From Pontibacter roseus DSM 17521 (GTDB lineage Bacteria; Bacteroidota; Bacteroidia; Cytophagales; Hymenobacteraceae), in the NCBI RefSeq assembly GCF_000373265.1, contig NZ_KB890761.1, positions 124,001 through 188,000 of the forward strand: a stretch of DNA of 64,000 nt, in the 5' to 3' direction. Under the pieces are notes generated by a model that saw only the letters and a list, made by a program, of their open reading frames with translations, ran no database searches and was not told the DNA's origin. Positions within the stretch are counted from its first letter, which is position 1. Every line of letters begins with the position of its first letter. Shown here piece after piece: positions 43,799-53,593 of the stretch. The position numbers and the translations under genes were made by a program.

Positions 43799-46700
43799 TT
43801 ATCGAACCAGCATCACATACCCCTTGTATACCTTGTCTGCGCCATCGCATAGCTTCACGCGCAACACGTAGTAATAAGTACCCTCGGCCAGGTTATCGCC
43901 GCTCCAGTTGTTCTTGTAAGATTTGCTCTTATATACCTCGTTGCCCCAGCGGTTCATCACCACCAGGTCGTTGTCCGGATAGTCGTGCAGGTTGGTAATC
44001 TCCCAGGCATCGTTGTTGCCGTCGTTGTTCGGGGTGAACACGTTGGGCAGCACCAGCTCCGTGTTCGGCTGGAATGGTTCCGGCTTGAAGGTGGTAGGCT
44101 CGGTCTGGCAGATGCCATTGTCAGCCACCACGGCTATCTCGCCAACTGACTTGCCAGGTGCCACTCTGATAGAGCCAGTGCCCTGGCCGGCGGTGATGGT
44201 CCAGTCAGCAGGCACTGTCCAGGTATAGGTGACGCCAGGTATAGCCTGCTCCACTTCATACACCGCCTCGCCGGCGCAACGCACCGTTCTATCCACGATG
44301 CGGCTGACGCTGGACAGTTGCGTGCCCGATACGGCTAACTTCGCCGCCGCGCTCTTGCCACAGCCGTTCAGGGCCTCTACCGTTATGTCTCCTGCTGTCG
44401 TGCCAGCCACCACCGTGATGCGGGTAGTGCCCTGGCCTACGGTGATAGTCCAGCCAGCTGGCACGGTCCAGGTATAGGAAGAGGAATTGGCTGTTTCCCC
44501 AATCGTATAAGTCGCAGTGCGTCCGGCGCAGACGGTGCCTGCACCACTTATGGCCACAGGAGCTCCCGGCCGTGCCGCCACGATATCAATCACCAGTGAA
44601 GAAGCTGCCGTGGTGCCGCAGGCGTTGCGGGCTTTCACTGTGATGGTTCCCTTGCCTCCTACCCGCACCCGGATGCGGTTTGTGCCTGCACCCTCCAGGA
44701 TAGCCCAGTCAGCTGGCACGGTCCAAAGATAGGTTTCGGCTCCTTCAACGGCTGGCACGGTATACACCAGCTCTGTGCTGCCCACGCAGGGCAGACTGGC
44801 ACCTTGGATGGCGCCAGGGGTTGGCAATGTCTGCTGTGGCGCCGTCACGAGTTTGGTGCTCTGGCTCTGCCCGCAAGAATTGTTAGCCACTACAGTCACC
44901 TCGCCACCTGCGTTTCCGGCCTTTACTGTGATTTGGGTCGTCCCTTGTCCGGCGGTAATGGTCCAGCCTGCAGGTACGGTCCAGGTATAGCTCAGCGCGC
45001 TTGCCACGGCACTGACACGGAAAGTCAGGTTGGTTGTGTTGGCGCAGTAGGAAGAGGTGCTGCTGATAATAGCGGACGGAGCCGGCGGAACCCCACCCAC
45101 CGCTTTCACGGTCAAACCTGTGCTGGTGCCTGGGGTGCCGCATTTGTTGATGGCCGCCACCGTCACCTGACCGGCTGATGCCCCGGCCTTCACAGTCACA
45201 CGCGTAGTTCCCTGACCGGACACAATCTCCCAATCGGCACCCGGGAACGTCCAGTGGTAGGATACCGCGCCTTCTACTCTGTCGATAAAGTATACCTGGT
45301 TGGTGCCGGCACAATACTGTGTCTCTCCGGTGATGGCCCCCGGCTTGGCGGCAGGCACATCCGGCACAGGCGTCACAGCCAAGGTTGCCGGCGCACTGTC
45401 ACCACATGGGTTCGAGGCCGTTACGGTGATGTTGCCACTGGTGGTGCCCACGGCTACGGTGATGGAGGTGGTGCCCTGCCCAGCCGTGATGGTCCAACCC
45501 TGTGGAACTGCCCAGATATACTCTAGGGTGTGGTCTACCGGCTCCAGGCTGTACACGGCGGTCTTCTGTCCGATGCATACCTCCAGGCTGCCTTTGATGG
45601 CGAACGGTTTGGCCGGAGGAGCGGTGAATGGACGCACAGCCAATGATTTCTCGGGGCTGTTACCGCAGGAGTTGGAGGCGCGCACCGTCACGTTTCCGGA
45701 CTGGGTGCCCATCGTTACGGTGATGCGGGTCGTTCCCTGTCCGGCGGTGATAGTCCAGCCCTGCGGCACGGTCCAGGTATAGCTGGAGGCGTTGGCCACT
45801 GGGTCGGTCTCGTAGGTGACGGAGGTGGCGGCACAACCAAAGGCGCTGCCGCGTATTTCCAGAGGAGCCGTGGGAGCCCCGGTCGTGATGGTCACATCTT
45901 TGCTGCTTCTGCCGCTGGCTCCGCACACGTTGTTGGCTTGTACGATAATCTTCCCGCCCGTCGCGCCTGCTCCTACTGTTACTGTTATCTCGTTGGTACC
46001 TTGCCCGGCGGTGATGGTCCAGCCGGAAGGCACGTACCAGGTATAGCCCGAAGCCGTAGCCACTGGCTCAATGGAATATTTGACGCCCTTGCTGCCGGCA
46101 CATACCGGGAAGTCACCTGAAATCACGCCTGGCACGGCCGGAGGGCCTGGCACTGGCGTCACCTCAAATGTTTTGGCTGGCCCCTGACCGCAGGCGTTCA
46201 CAGCTCTTACTGACACTGTGCCGCCCGTTGGAGAAGGTTTCACGACGATGGTGGTGGTTCCCTGCCCTTCGATGATTGTCCAGGAAGCCGGCACCTCCCA
46301 CAGGTATTCCGTGGCATCGCCTTGCGCGTTGATGGTATAGGTGAGTCGCTCAGCAGTGGCGCAGAAGCTGACGGTTCCGGTGCCGGAGATGGCACCTGGC
46401 AAAGCAGGCTTCTCCAGGAAAGGCTTCACCTCGCGCTCGCTTGCCGGACTGAAACCGCATACGTTCTCAGCCATCACGGTCACCTTGCCGGCTGTCTTGC
46501 CAGCCAATACAGTGATATCTGTTGTTCCCTGGCCGGCGGTGATGGTCCAGTCTGCAGGCACGGTCCAGGTATAGGCAGAGGCGTTGGCCACCGGGGCAAT
46601 GGAGTACGTGGCTGAGGAACCGGCACAGATGCCTTCGTTGGCGGTAATTGGCCCCGGCTTGACAGGAGGGTCGGCGAAATTATTCACAGCTAGCCTGCTT

Positions 46701-47992
46701 GGTAAACTTTCGCCGCAGGTGTTGTTCACCGTCACGGAAATCACGCCTTTGTTGCGGCCAGCCGTTACAGTGATGATGTACGGTTTTTCAGGGTCCTCTA
46801 TGTTGTATTCCCAGTCAGAGGGCACAATCCAGTTGTAGCTGGGCACGCCTTCTACCGGCTCAACACTGTACACGCCAGTGGCGCCCACACACAGCTCCTT
46901 CGGGCCCGAGATGGTACCGGCATCAGGCAACACCACACAAAAGTTCAGCTCCGCGTTGTTGTTGTACCGAATCTCGTCCACACCCGCTCCGGATATCACA
47001 CCGCGTATGAAGCCGTTGCCGGTGCCGGTGATGGTGGTCGTGATGACCAATTTGACTTCCTGCCCATACTCCAGTTTGCCTATGTTCCAGAGCCAGCGGC
47101 CGGTCACAGGGTCACGGGCGAACACGGAACCCGGCGCCGTGCTGGTATAGCTAGGCGACTCGCCGGTGAACTGGATGTCCGTCACCTTTACCATGTCCTC
47201 GTCTACAGGGCCTAGGTTTTTGGCGGTGATGGTGTAGGTGATGGACTCGCCCACTACATAGCGATTCGTTCCGTTGGCCCCTGGCGTCTTAACAATGGTC
47301 ACAGAAAGGTCAGCGGGTATGCTCAGTCGGTTGTTGTTGAGCTCCACCTCTCCTTGCAGCGAGGCCACGCGGCCTTTGAGGGCTACGCCATCATTCAAAA
47401 CGGCATTTTTCTTGGCAATGAAGTTACCTATCAGGGAGGAGCTGCCGCCAAACGAGATGCCGCCTTCCACTACCCAGAAAACGTAGGCACTGCTGGCATC
47501 CCGGGTCAGCACCATCTGCGCATTGAAGTTGGTGGCCAAATCCCCTTTGATGTGAAAGATGAAGACGGCGTTAGGGTTGTTCTCGCCGCTCAGCGTAAGC
47601 TCTCCGGCCAGGTTGGCATCGCCATTCAGGCGGTATACCCCTGGCGTAAAGGTGCGGCCTCCTAGGTTGGGATTGGTGAGGGTGGTGGTGGCAGGCTTGC
47701 CTGAAGCAGCCGCAAAGGCGGCGGCGGCATCCTGGTGCGCTTTGGCGGCGGCGGCATTTCTTTCATGTCGCTCCCGGTTGATGATGCCGGGAGGAAAGCC
47801 GGTGGCATCCTGCTGCACAGCGCCCAGGCTCGCCCCCACAATGGTTCTTCCTTTATTGTTAACCCCCTGGTACCCAACAACGCTGTAGTCATAGAATGTG
47901 CCAAGCGCAGGCGCCTGCTGTGCCAACACAGCAAACGTCATCAACCAAAAGCCCAGAGCAAGAAGCAAGGCTTTCCTAAAGAAGCTTGTCAT
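43799..47992 (-). CDS. Type IX secreted multidomain protein with DUF3494 (ice-binding-like) head and PKD-like repeats
   Basis: 1397 residues. After the signal peptide, residues ~28-225 fit DUF3494: LGTFYDYSVVGYQGV, TLTNPNLGGRTFTPGVYRL, LTLSGENNPNAVFIFHIKGDL and GGSSSLIGNFIAKKNAVLNDGVALKGR. A DUF11-like domain follows (~230-340). Then come eleven PKD-like repeats of about 80-90 residues, each with a TWTVPxxWTITAGQGTTxITV-like core (~350-1290). The last ~95 residues are the gliding-motility type C-terminal domain (LPNVFTPNNDGNNDAWEI, MNRWGNEVYKS, GTYYYVLRV), a type B type IX signal. Inference: a long surface stalk with a terminal beta-solenoid. DUF3494 proteins include ice-binding proteins, but the Thr-rich ice face of known members is largely replaced here. 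Confidence 0.88.
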   Translation of the reverse strand: MTSFFRKALLLALGFWLMTFAVLAQQAPALGTFYDYSVVGYQGVNNKGRTIVGASLGAVQQDATGFPPGIINRERHERNAAAAKAHQDAAAAFAAASGKPATTTLTNPNLGGRTFTPGVYRLNGDANLAGELTLSGENNPNAVFIFHIKGDLATNFNAQMVLTRDASSAYVFWVVEGGISFGGSSSLIGNFIAKKNAVLNDGVALKGRVASLQGEVELNNNRLSIPADLSVTIVKTPGANGTNRYVVGESITYTITAKNLGPVDEDMVKVTDIQFTGESPSYTSTAPGSVFARDPVTGRWLWNIGKLEYGQEVKLVITTTITGTGNGFIRGVISGAGVDEIRYNNNAELNFCVVLPDAGTISGPKELCVGATGVYSVEPVEGVPSYNWIVPSDWEYNIEDPEKPYIITVTAGRNKGVISVTVNNTCGESLPSRLAVNNFADPPVKPGPITANEGICAGSSATYSIAPVANASAYTWTVPADWTITAGQGTTDITVLAGKTAGKVTVMAENVCGFSPASEREVKPFLEKPALPGAISGTGTVSFCATAERLTYTINAQGDATEYLWEVPASWTIIEGQGTTTIVVKPSPTGGTVSVRAVNACGQGPAKTFEVTPVPGPPAVPGVISGDFPVCAGSKGVKYSIEPVATASGYTWYVPSGWTITAGQGTNEITVTVGAGATGGKIIVQANNVCGASGRSSKDVTITTGAPTAPLEIRGSAFGCAATSVTYETDPVANASSYTWTVPQGWTITAGQGTTRITVTMGTQSGNVTVRASNSCGNSPEKSLAVRPFTAPPAKPFAIKGSLEVCIGQKTAVYSLEPVDHTLEYIWAVPQGWTITAGQGTTSITVAVGTTSGNITVTASNPCGDSAPATLAVTPVPDVPAAKPGAITGETQYCAGTNQVYFIDRVEGAVSYHWTFPGADWEIVSGQGTTRVTVKAGASAGQVTVAAINKCGTPGTSTGLTVKAVGGVPPAPSAIISSTSSYCANTTNLTFRVSAVASALSYTWTVPAGWTITAGQGTTQITVKAGNAGGEVTVVANNSCGQSQSTKLVTAPQQTLPTPGAIQGASLPCVGSTELVYTVPAVEGAETYLWTVPADWAILEGAGTNRIRVRVGGKGTITVKARNACGTTAASSLVIDIVAARPGAPVAISGAGTVCAGRTATYTIGETANSSSYTWTVPAGWTITVGQGTTRITVVAGTTAGDITVEALNGCGKSAAAKLAVSGTQLSSVSRIVDRTVRCAGEAVYEVEQAIPGVTYTWTVPADWTITAGQGTGSIRVAPGKSVGEIAVVADNGICQTEPTTFKPEPFQPNTELVLPNVFTPNNDGNNDAWEITNLHDYPDNDLVVMNRWGNEVYKSKSYKNNWSGDNLAEGTYYYVLRVKLCDGADKVYKGYVMLVR

Positions 47993-48482
47993 GAAATAAT
48001 CCGTATAAGTTTGTTATAGATTTGGGCGTTTAATCTTGTACAATAGAATAAGCAACAGCCTGGTCATCTCCCCACATCCTGTTTCCCAGTCTTTACATTA
48101 ACATTCCAATTTGGCTCCTCAGGCGTACTCCGGAAAGTACATCAAAAGCTCCCTAAAGTATAGAATATACACTTCTCCCTATATTATTCACTAAAATTTA
48201 GTAATTATCGCTACAAAGCAAATTTTACCTGAAAATTAAAATATATTAATGTTGTAATCCTATAGCCGGAGGCGGGCAAGGTATAGGAATGGCCGAAGGA
48301 CTCGGCCAAGAAGAAAATTGGAAAAGGCGCTGCAGAAGCCACACGCCCTTCTTCTTAAGAAAGGCAAAAATAGCTGCTATTCCCTAGATAATATAATCAG
48401 GGTGCAGAAAATTGTTCCCCGAGTCTCAACCATAGGAAGTAAAAGACCAGGCGACAGGGTGAATCAGATTAGTAAAGAGGTG
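47993..48482. other. Intergenic region between two cargo operons
   Basis: About 490 bases, AT-rich in its left half, between the second PorP gene's end and the DUF3494-protein gene's start. It must hold the promoter of the minus-strand operon at 47992, but no TTTG/TAnnTTTG pair in the right orientation was found. No gene or obvious terminator seen. Confidence 0.4.
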
Positions 48483-49442
48483 CTACCACACCCACTGTGG
48501 ACAGATGATGCGGCGGTCGTTAAGGAGCTTGAAGCCTATCACCACTTCGTGGGTACCTGCGCTCACGCGGTTCAGGTTGGAGGTGGTGGCGTCGTAGGAG
48601 TAGGAGATGTCCAGCAACGGGCTAATGTACACCCCCACCATACCTACCACCGCGTCTTTGTGCCGGTAGGAGGCTCCTACCCAGAACCGCTCATCGTACA
48701 TAGCGCGCAGGTTGACGTCCACGGCCATCGGGCTCGGGTCGGCCAGTTTCAGCATGAAAGAAGGAATCAAGTCAATGCGTTCGAATGGGGTGAAACGGTA
48801 ACTGCCCGTCAGGAAATAGTGGCGCTGCAGGTCCAGCGTCACGTTGTTGTTCTCAGTGGACCGGAAAGTGCCCGCGTTCTCCAGCAACTGCGCGCCGGCT
48901 ATACCTACCGAGAAGTTCCGCGAGTATACCCAGAAGCCCAGCGACAAATCCAGCACATTCTGGTTGATGCTGCCGCCTCCCACCAAAGGGTCGCTCGGGT
49001 TGCTGAACTGCAGGTCAGAGGAGTTGATGGAGTTGCGGATAACGCCTGCCCCCACACCGGCCGAGGCGTTAATGCTGCGTGTGAGGGGCAGGTGGTAAGC
49101 ATAGGTGGCGGAAAGCCCGGTGCGGCGCAGCGGCCCTGTCTTGTCGGTATGGAAAATGACGCCCAGCCCGTGGTGCGCCAGGGCCTTAGCATACGAGGTA
49201 CTCGACATGCCTTTGTTGAGCGGCACGTGCGCGGTGGCATAGTAGGTGACAGGTGCACCCTCCAGCCCCACCCACTGCTGCCGGTTGCTGATGCGTATAT
49301 CGGCGTAGTCCTCTATGCCTGTCAGGGCTGGGTTGAGCAGGTAGTTGTTGACCATGTATTGGCTATACTGGGGGCGCTGCTGCGCAAACGCCTGCACTAC
49401 AACAGCTACAGAGGCCACCAGAAGAAGGAGCAGCTTTTTCAT
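48483..49442 (-). CDS. PorP/SprF family type IX secretion membrane protein (second copy)
   Basis: 319 residues with a signal peptide. The diagnostic start QQRPQYSQYMVNNYLLNPALTGIEDYADIRISNRQQWVGLEGAPVTYYATAHVPL is clear. A predicted outer-membrane barrel. It is clearly diverged from the first copy (42818). Its gene follows the 1229-residue cargo gene by only 6 bases, which supports cargo-specific pairing. Unlike the first operon, no PorE-like gene follows. Confidence 0.9.
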   Translation of the reverse strand: MKKLLLLLVASVAVVVQAFAQQRPQYSQYMVNNYLLNPALTGIEDYADIRISNRQQWVGLEGAPVTYYATAHVPLNKGMSSTSYAKALAHHGLGVIFHTDKTGPLRRTGLSATYAYHLPLTRSINASAGVGAGVIRNSINSSDLQFSNPSDPLVGGGSINQNVLDLSLGFWVYSRNFSVGIAGAQLLENAGTFRSTENNNVTLDLQRHYFLTGSYRFTPFERIDLIPSFMLKLADPSPMAVDVNLRAMYDERFWVGASYRHKDAVVGMVGVYISPLLDISYSYDATTSNLNRVSAGTHEVVIGFKLLNDRRIICPQWVW

Positions 49443-49448
49443 AGGGTA

Positions 49449-52400
49449 TTATCTGATAATGGTCACATGCCCTGAAATCGGTTTTTCGGAGCTGTTGAGG
49501 TAAATGATGTAGTAGTAGGTAGCCACTGGCAGCGCCTCGCCTTTGTAGGTGCCGTCCCACGGGGAGCCGTAGCCGGTCGAGCTGAATATCTGGCTGCCCC
49601 AACGGTTGTATACCTCCACCCGCGCATCCGGGAAGTTCTGGATGTTGCCGATTTCCCATACCTCGTTCACGGCATCCCCGTTCGGGGAGAAGGCATTGGG
49701 AACCGAGATGGCCGGAATGACGGTCACGGTCACCTCGTCGGTAGCGGTACAGCCTTCTTCCGTAGTCACGGTCACGGTATAGGTGGTCGTCACGTCAGGG
49801 CTCGCTACTGGGTTAGCCACCGACGCATTGCTTAGCCCTTCGGCTGGCTCCCATTGGTAGGTGGCTCCGCCTGAGGCGCGCAGTTCCACTGTGTTGCCCT
49901 GTATGATAGTCACGTCCTGCCCGGCATCGGCCTGCGCTGTCACGATGGTGACGGCTACCGGCGTGCGGGTGGCGCTTGCGCAGTTGTTGCTATTCACAGC
50001 CTGCACATAGAAGGTCGTGTTGCGGGCCAGCTCCGGCGTGACGAAGGTTGGACCTACAAAAAGAGGTGTACCGCCCGTCTGCGCAGCATACCACTCAATG
50101 GTGCTGCCATTGGCATTGGCGACGGTCAGGGTAGCCGAACCGCCCAGGCAGGCCCTTGCATCCTGCACCGTGAGCACCGGTGCCTCCGGCAAAGGCAGCA
50201 CTGATAACAGCACAGCCTCTGAGGCATTGTCGCAGCCTTGCGACAGCGCCACGCGCCGGAACCAAGTATCCCGGGTAAGAGGCGGTGGGGTATAGCTCGC
50301 TCCAGTGTTGTTGCCCGGAGCCGGGTTGAAGCCCGTGTCAGGCCCACTGATGCTGCTTTCCCAACGGAACGTGATGGCGCCGCTGCCACCGGATGGCGTG
50401 CTGCCGGTCAATGGCGCAGGCTGAACCCCGGTACACACTTCCTGTGGTGCCGAGATGCTGTTGCCGGTGATGCTTGGCCGCACGTTTATCACCACTGGCT
50501 CACTCAGGCTAGGGGAACACTGCCCGGAACGAACCAACCTTTGGAAATACGTAGTCTGGGTGATGGCTCCTGGCGTATAGCTCTGCTGGTTGTTGGTGCC
50601 TGGTGCAGCCGTGAAACTACCGGCAGCGCCCGTAGAACTTACCAGCCACTCATAGGTATAGTTGCCGCTTCCGCCGGAAGGGGCAGAACCAGTCAGGGCC
50701 GCCGGAGCCGTTCCCGTACACACATCCTGCTGTGTAGGCGTGATGGTGTTGTTGGCCAAGGCAGGGAAGACCGTGATTTTGACAGCCTCGGAAGGCGAGT
50801 CACAGCTGCCGGATGTCACTACGCGCCGGAACCAGGTCTCGCCCGTCAGGTTGATGCTCACGGTATAGTTCTCGCCCTCATTTGGGGTAGGCGCCGGCAC
50901 GAAGCCTGTGGTCGGCCCAGTAGTGCTAATCTCCCAACGATAGGTATAGGGCCCTCCGGCCCCACCCGTCGGCTGCGAGCCCACCAGTTGCGCGGGTGCA
51001 TCGCCTGCGCATATCTCCTGTGTGGCCGGAGTGATGGTGTTGGCGCTGGCTGGCACCGGGTCCACGGCCACTACCTCTACCACATTGCTGGAGTCGGCGG
51101 AGCAGTTGGCAGACCGCACCACGCGCCTGAACCAGGTGGTGGTGGAAATCGGCTCCGTGGGGGTATAGTTCTGGTTGTTGTTCACGCCCGGTGCAGCCGC
51201 GTAGCCGCGGTTAGGCCCGGTGGTGCTGAGCACCCAGGTATAGGTATAGGGGGTGCTCTCATCGCCTCCGGTTGGGCGCGTTCCTGTCAGTTCAGCCAGT
51301 ACGCCACCTTTGCACACGCTACGCGATGCCTCTCCCTCAATCAGGTTATTGGCCACCCGCGGATTCACGCGCACCGTCACTTCTTTGCGCGGGCCAATAC
51401 AGATGACGCCCTGTGCCGTATCCAGCGCGGCCACATAGTAATTGGTGATGCCACCCGGAAGCGAAGGCGTGGTGAAAGAGGGCCCTACGAAGATGGGCTG
51501 CGCCGTCTGGTCGTTGCTTTCGAACCAGGCATAATTCGGGCCAGGAGCCGTAGGCGTCAGGCGCACGGTGTCTCCCTCGCACACTATACCTGGGTTCTGG
51601 ATAGTGGGCAGGCCCGGCTGCTGCAGAATGACTACCTGCGTTGGCGGTGGCGGCTGCCCCTGATAGATAGCATTGGAGCTACCGCACTCGTTCACGGCCT
51701 CTACGGTGATGTTGTAGGTACCCGGCCTGTCAAAATCGAAGGAGTAGCTGAAGTTGTCGGAGTTGAAGGTACGAGTTGCGCTCTTGGGGCCGGTGATGGC
51801 AATAGTCACGGTGATGTTCTCGCCCAGGTTCTTGTCGATGAAGAGGCCACCGCCTCCGCCCCCCGGAACGCCTCCGCCTCCGGCACCCGTGGCGCTCAGG
51901 TTAATGGTCTGGGGACCGCAGAAGACCCCACCTGGCGGTGGCGACACCTGTGGCCAGCCTACCACGATGCTTTGCGAGGCGGTGTCGCTGTCGCAGCCGT
52001 TCGTCACAATCTGCTCAATGGTATACACGCCGGATTCGGTGAAGCGGAAAATGGGGAGCGAGTCGGTCAGGGTACCTGACTCCAGCACATAGCCCATGTC
52101 CGGCTGCACCGACCACTGGTAGGAGAGTCCCCCGCCAGTGGCACTGTCGGTAGGCGTCACAATGACAGGCACGCAGGGCGGCTGCTGGCTCTCATCAGCC
52201 CGCTTCTTGCCTAGCGAAAAACCCGCTTTAGGCTCTTTGCTCACGCTGTATACCTGCACAAAAGGCTCGGTACAGCCATTGCCCGCCACGGCCGATATGG
52301 TGATTTTGAAATCTCCCACTTCGGTATAGGGGTTAGGGTTGGATATCGGGAAGTCGGAGGCGCGGTACTGCACGGGCGCGCTGCCATCACCCCAGTCCAC

Positions 52401-53138
52401 GAAGTAGTTGCGGATATCGCTCAGGTATGGCTCTTCCGTGGTGTTGGTGATGACGGCTGTCACGCTGATGTCCTCATCGGCGATGGTGTCGGGCAGACAG
52501 GTTTGGAAGTTGTTTTCTTCGGTAAAGGAGATTTCGGGGAGTGGCCGCACCTGCACGGGCTTCGTCACCCGCTCCGATTCACAGCCTGTAACGGTGCTGG
52601 TGCCGAACACCTCCACATCGAAGGTTTGGATGCCGGTGCCGCGCAAGTCGTAGGTATGCTGCACCGAGGGGCCTCTGGCCGTGCTGCCATCCCCGAAGGC
52701 CCAGGTATAGATGACATCCTGCTGGGGCGCGTTCACTGAAAAAGTAAGGGGGGTGCCGGAGCAGGCGGCAGTGGTGGGGTCTACGATGAAGTTAGGGGTG
52801 TTGGGAAGCTGGTTTACGGTGATGGCCGTCTCGGCGGAGGTGTTGGTGGTACAGGTACCCCCCGATACCCGCACCTGGTAATTGCCCGCCGTGCTCACTT
52901 GCAGAGTTTCGCCCGTAGAGCCTGCCAGCACTGTCCCGTTTCTCAGCCATTCGTATGTCAGTCCGGCACCAGTACTGGCCCTGAGGACAGTGGTTTCACC
53001 CTGGCATAGGTTGGTGCGTCCCTCTACTGTTATAACAGCCGGGCAGTTAGGCGCGGTCTGCGCCGTAGCCGGTCCAATCAGAAACAAAAACGCAGCAAGC
53101 AAGCTAAAGAACAGATGCCTGTGTAGAAATGGGCGCAT
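49449..53138 (-). CDS. Type IX secreted Ig/PKD-repeat protein with gliding-motility C-terminal domain
   Basis: 1229 residues. After the signal peptide an Ig-like domain (residues ~28-115), a PKD domain (YTWAFGDGSTARGPSVQHTY, ~120-200), more PKD/Ig-type domains (~200-600), and four tandem repeats of ~100 residues with the pattern TITPxxQxxCxGxxPAxLxGSxPxGG ... TWFRRV (~625-1000). Two more Ig-like domains precede the type B sorting domain at the end (VPNAFSPNGDAVNEVWEI, VYNRWGSQIFSS, YYYIIYLNSSEKP). A glycine-rich patch (GAGGGGVPGGGGGG) interrupts the middle. Probably a cell-surface adhesin. It is the first gene of a two-gene operon with PorP. Confidence 0.88.
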   Translation of the reverse strand: MRPFLHRHLFFSLLAAFLFLIGPATAQTAPNCPAVITVEGRTNLCQGETTVLRASTGAGLTYEWLRNGTVLAGSTGETLQVSTAGNYQVRVSGGTCTTNTSAETAITVNQLPNTPNFIVDPTTAACSGTPLTFSVNAPQQDVIYTWAFGDGSTARGPSVQHTYDLRGTGIQTFDVEVFGTSTVTGCESERVTKPVQVRPLPEISFTEENNFQTCLPDTIADEDISVTAVITNTTEEPYLSDIRNYFVDWGDGSAPVQYRASDFPISNPNPYTEVGDFKITISAVAGNGCTEPFVQVYSVSKEPKAGFSLGKKRADESQQPPCVPVIVTPTDSATGGGLSYQWSVQPDMGYVLESGTLTDSLPIFRFTESGVYTIEQIVTNGCDSDTASQSIVVGWPQVSPPPGGVFCGPQTINLSATGAGGGGVPGGGGGGLFIDKNLGENITVTIAITGPKSATRTFNSDNFSYSFDFDRPGTYNITVEAVNECGSSNAIYQGQPPPPTQVVILQQPGLPTIQNPGIVCEGDTVRLTPTAPGPNYAWFESNDQTAQPIFVGPSFTTPSLPGGITNYYVAALDTAQGVICIGPRKEVTVRVNPRVANNLIEGEASRSVCKGGVLAELTGTRPTGGDESTPYTYTWVLSTTGPNRGYAAAPGVNNNQNYTPTEPISTTTWFRRVVRSANCSADSSNVVEVVAVDPVPASANTITPATQEICAGDAPAQLVGSQPTGGAGGPYTYRWEISTTGPTTGFVPAPTPNEGENYTVSINLTGETWFRRVVTSGSCDSPSEAVKITVFPALANNTITPTQQDVCTGTAPAALTGSAPSGGSGNYTYEWLVSSTGAAGSFTAAPGTNNQQSYTPGAITQTTYFQRLVRSGQCSPSLSEPVVINVRPSITGNSISAPQEVCTGVQPAPLTGSTPSGGSGAITFRWESSISGPDTGFNPAPGNNTGASYTPPPLTRDTWFRRVALSQGCDNASEAVLLSVLPLPEAPVLTVQDARACLGGSATLTVANANGSTIEWYAAQTGGTPLFVGPTFVTPELARNTTFYVQAVNSNNCASATRTPVAVTIVTAQADAGQDVTIIQGNTVELRASGGATYQWEPAEGLSNASVANPVASPDVTTTYTVTVTTEEGCTATDEVTVTVIPAISVPNAFSPNGDAVNEVWEIGNIQNFPDARVEVYNRWGSQIFSSTGYGSPWDGTYKGEALPVATYYYIIYLNSSEKPISGHVTIIR

Positions 53139-53593
53139 CGGATCAGAGTTAAAGGGTGAACTGGCTATTACACGGATATAACGAAATTTCCAATATTTAT
53201 GATTTATCGAGCCAAACCTAAATTCGTGGTACTACGTGCGTGTCAGAAAACTGAAGTTTGGTTTTCATGGCGAGCGGAGAAATTGCTCCAGATGGACTGG
53301 CTCACACACCTGTTCGCTATAGAGCGGACAAATGCTTTTTACCTCTATTGTGAAAATCCTGAAAAGGTTGCAGCAGCCGAAGGATATTTGTAGGCCCTAC
53401 GCTACCTATATAGTTACACTTATATATAATTAGCTGATTACAAGCCAACTAAATAGAACTACGACCTAAGGGCCCTAGCCTCTACTTTTCAGGCGCGGAC
53501 GCGAATACTGCTGTAAGTGTCTGGGCTATACCTGTATGGATAAGGCAGACCAAACAGGTATAGGTATAGGTATAGGTATAGGAACTAGGTCTG
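53139..53593. other. Intergenic region with GGTATA tandem run
   Basis: About 455 bases with no supported gene. A short frame at 53199-53393 has no recognisable features. The right part carries the hairpin and tandem motif described separately. The cargo promoter is presumably near 53139-53210, but no clean consensus was found on the minus strand. Confidence 0.4.
53526..53582. repeat. Inverted and tandem GGTATA cluster
   Basis: CTATACCTG at 53526-53534 pairs with CAGGTATAG at 53554-53562. From 53557 the unit GGTATA is repeated four times in a row and ends with GG at 53582. It sits just beyond the stop codon of the PAS kinase gene and is the densest occurrence of the dispersed GGTATAG motif. 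Confidence 0.85.

Noticed and set aside
44200-46900. Regularly spaced repeats that could suggest a CRISPR array
   Set aside because: The unit is about 240-260 bases and lies in frame within the PKD-like repeats of the DUF3494 protein. Units are diverged and there are no short identical repeats with unique spacers.
48318-49475. 385-codon plus-strand frame covering the second PorP gene
   Set aside because: It mirrors the PorP gene, which has a diagnostic N-terminus and a cargo partner. The frame's translation has no signal or domain.
50238-52079. Long open frame on the plus strand (613 codons) opposite the second cargo gene
   Set aside because: It is antisense to a well-supported type IX cargo gene; repetitive, GC-biased codons there leave the opposite frame open. 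Its translation is low-complexity, without family signatures.
42818-53138. SprB-type gliding adhesin itself
   Set aside because: The cargo proteins have the type B sorting tail, but neither has the size or repeat type of SprB, so gliding cannot be claimed from this window.
53199-53393. 64-codon frame in the gap after the second cargo gene
   Set aside because: No signal, domain or plausible promoter; base composition matches the AT-rich gap, not the neighbouring genes.
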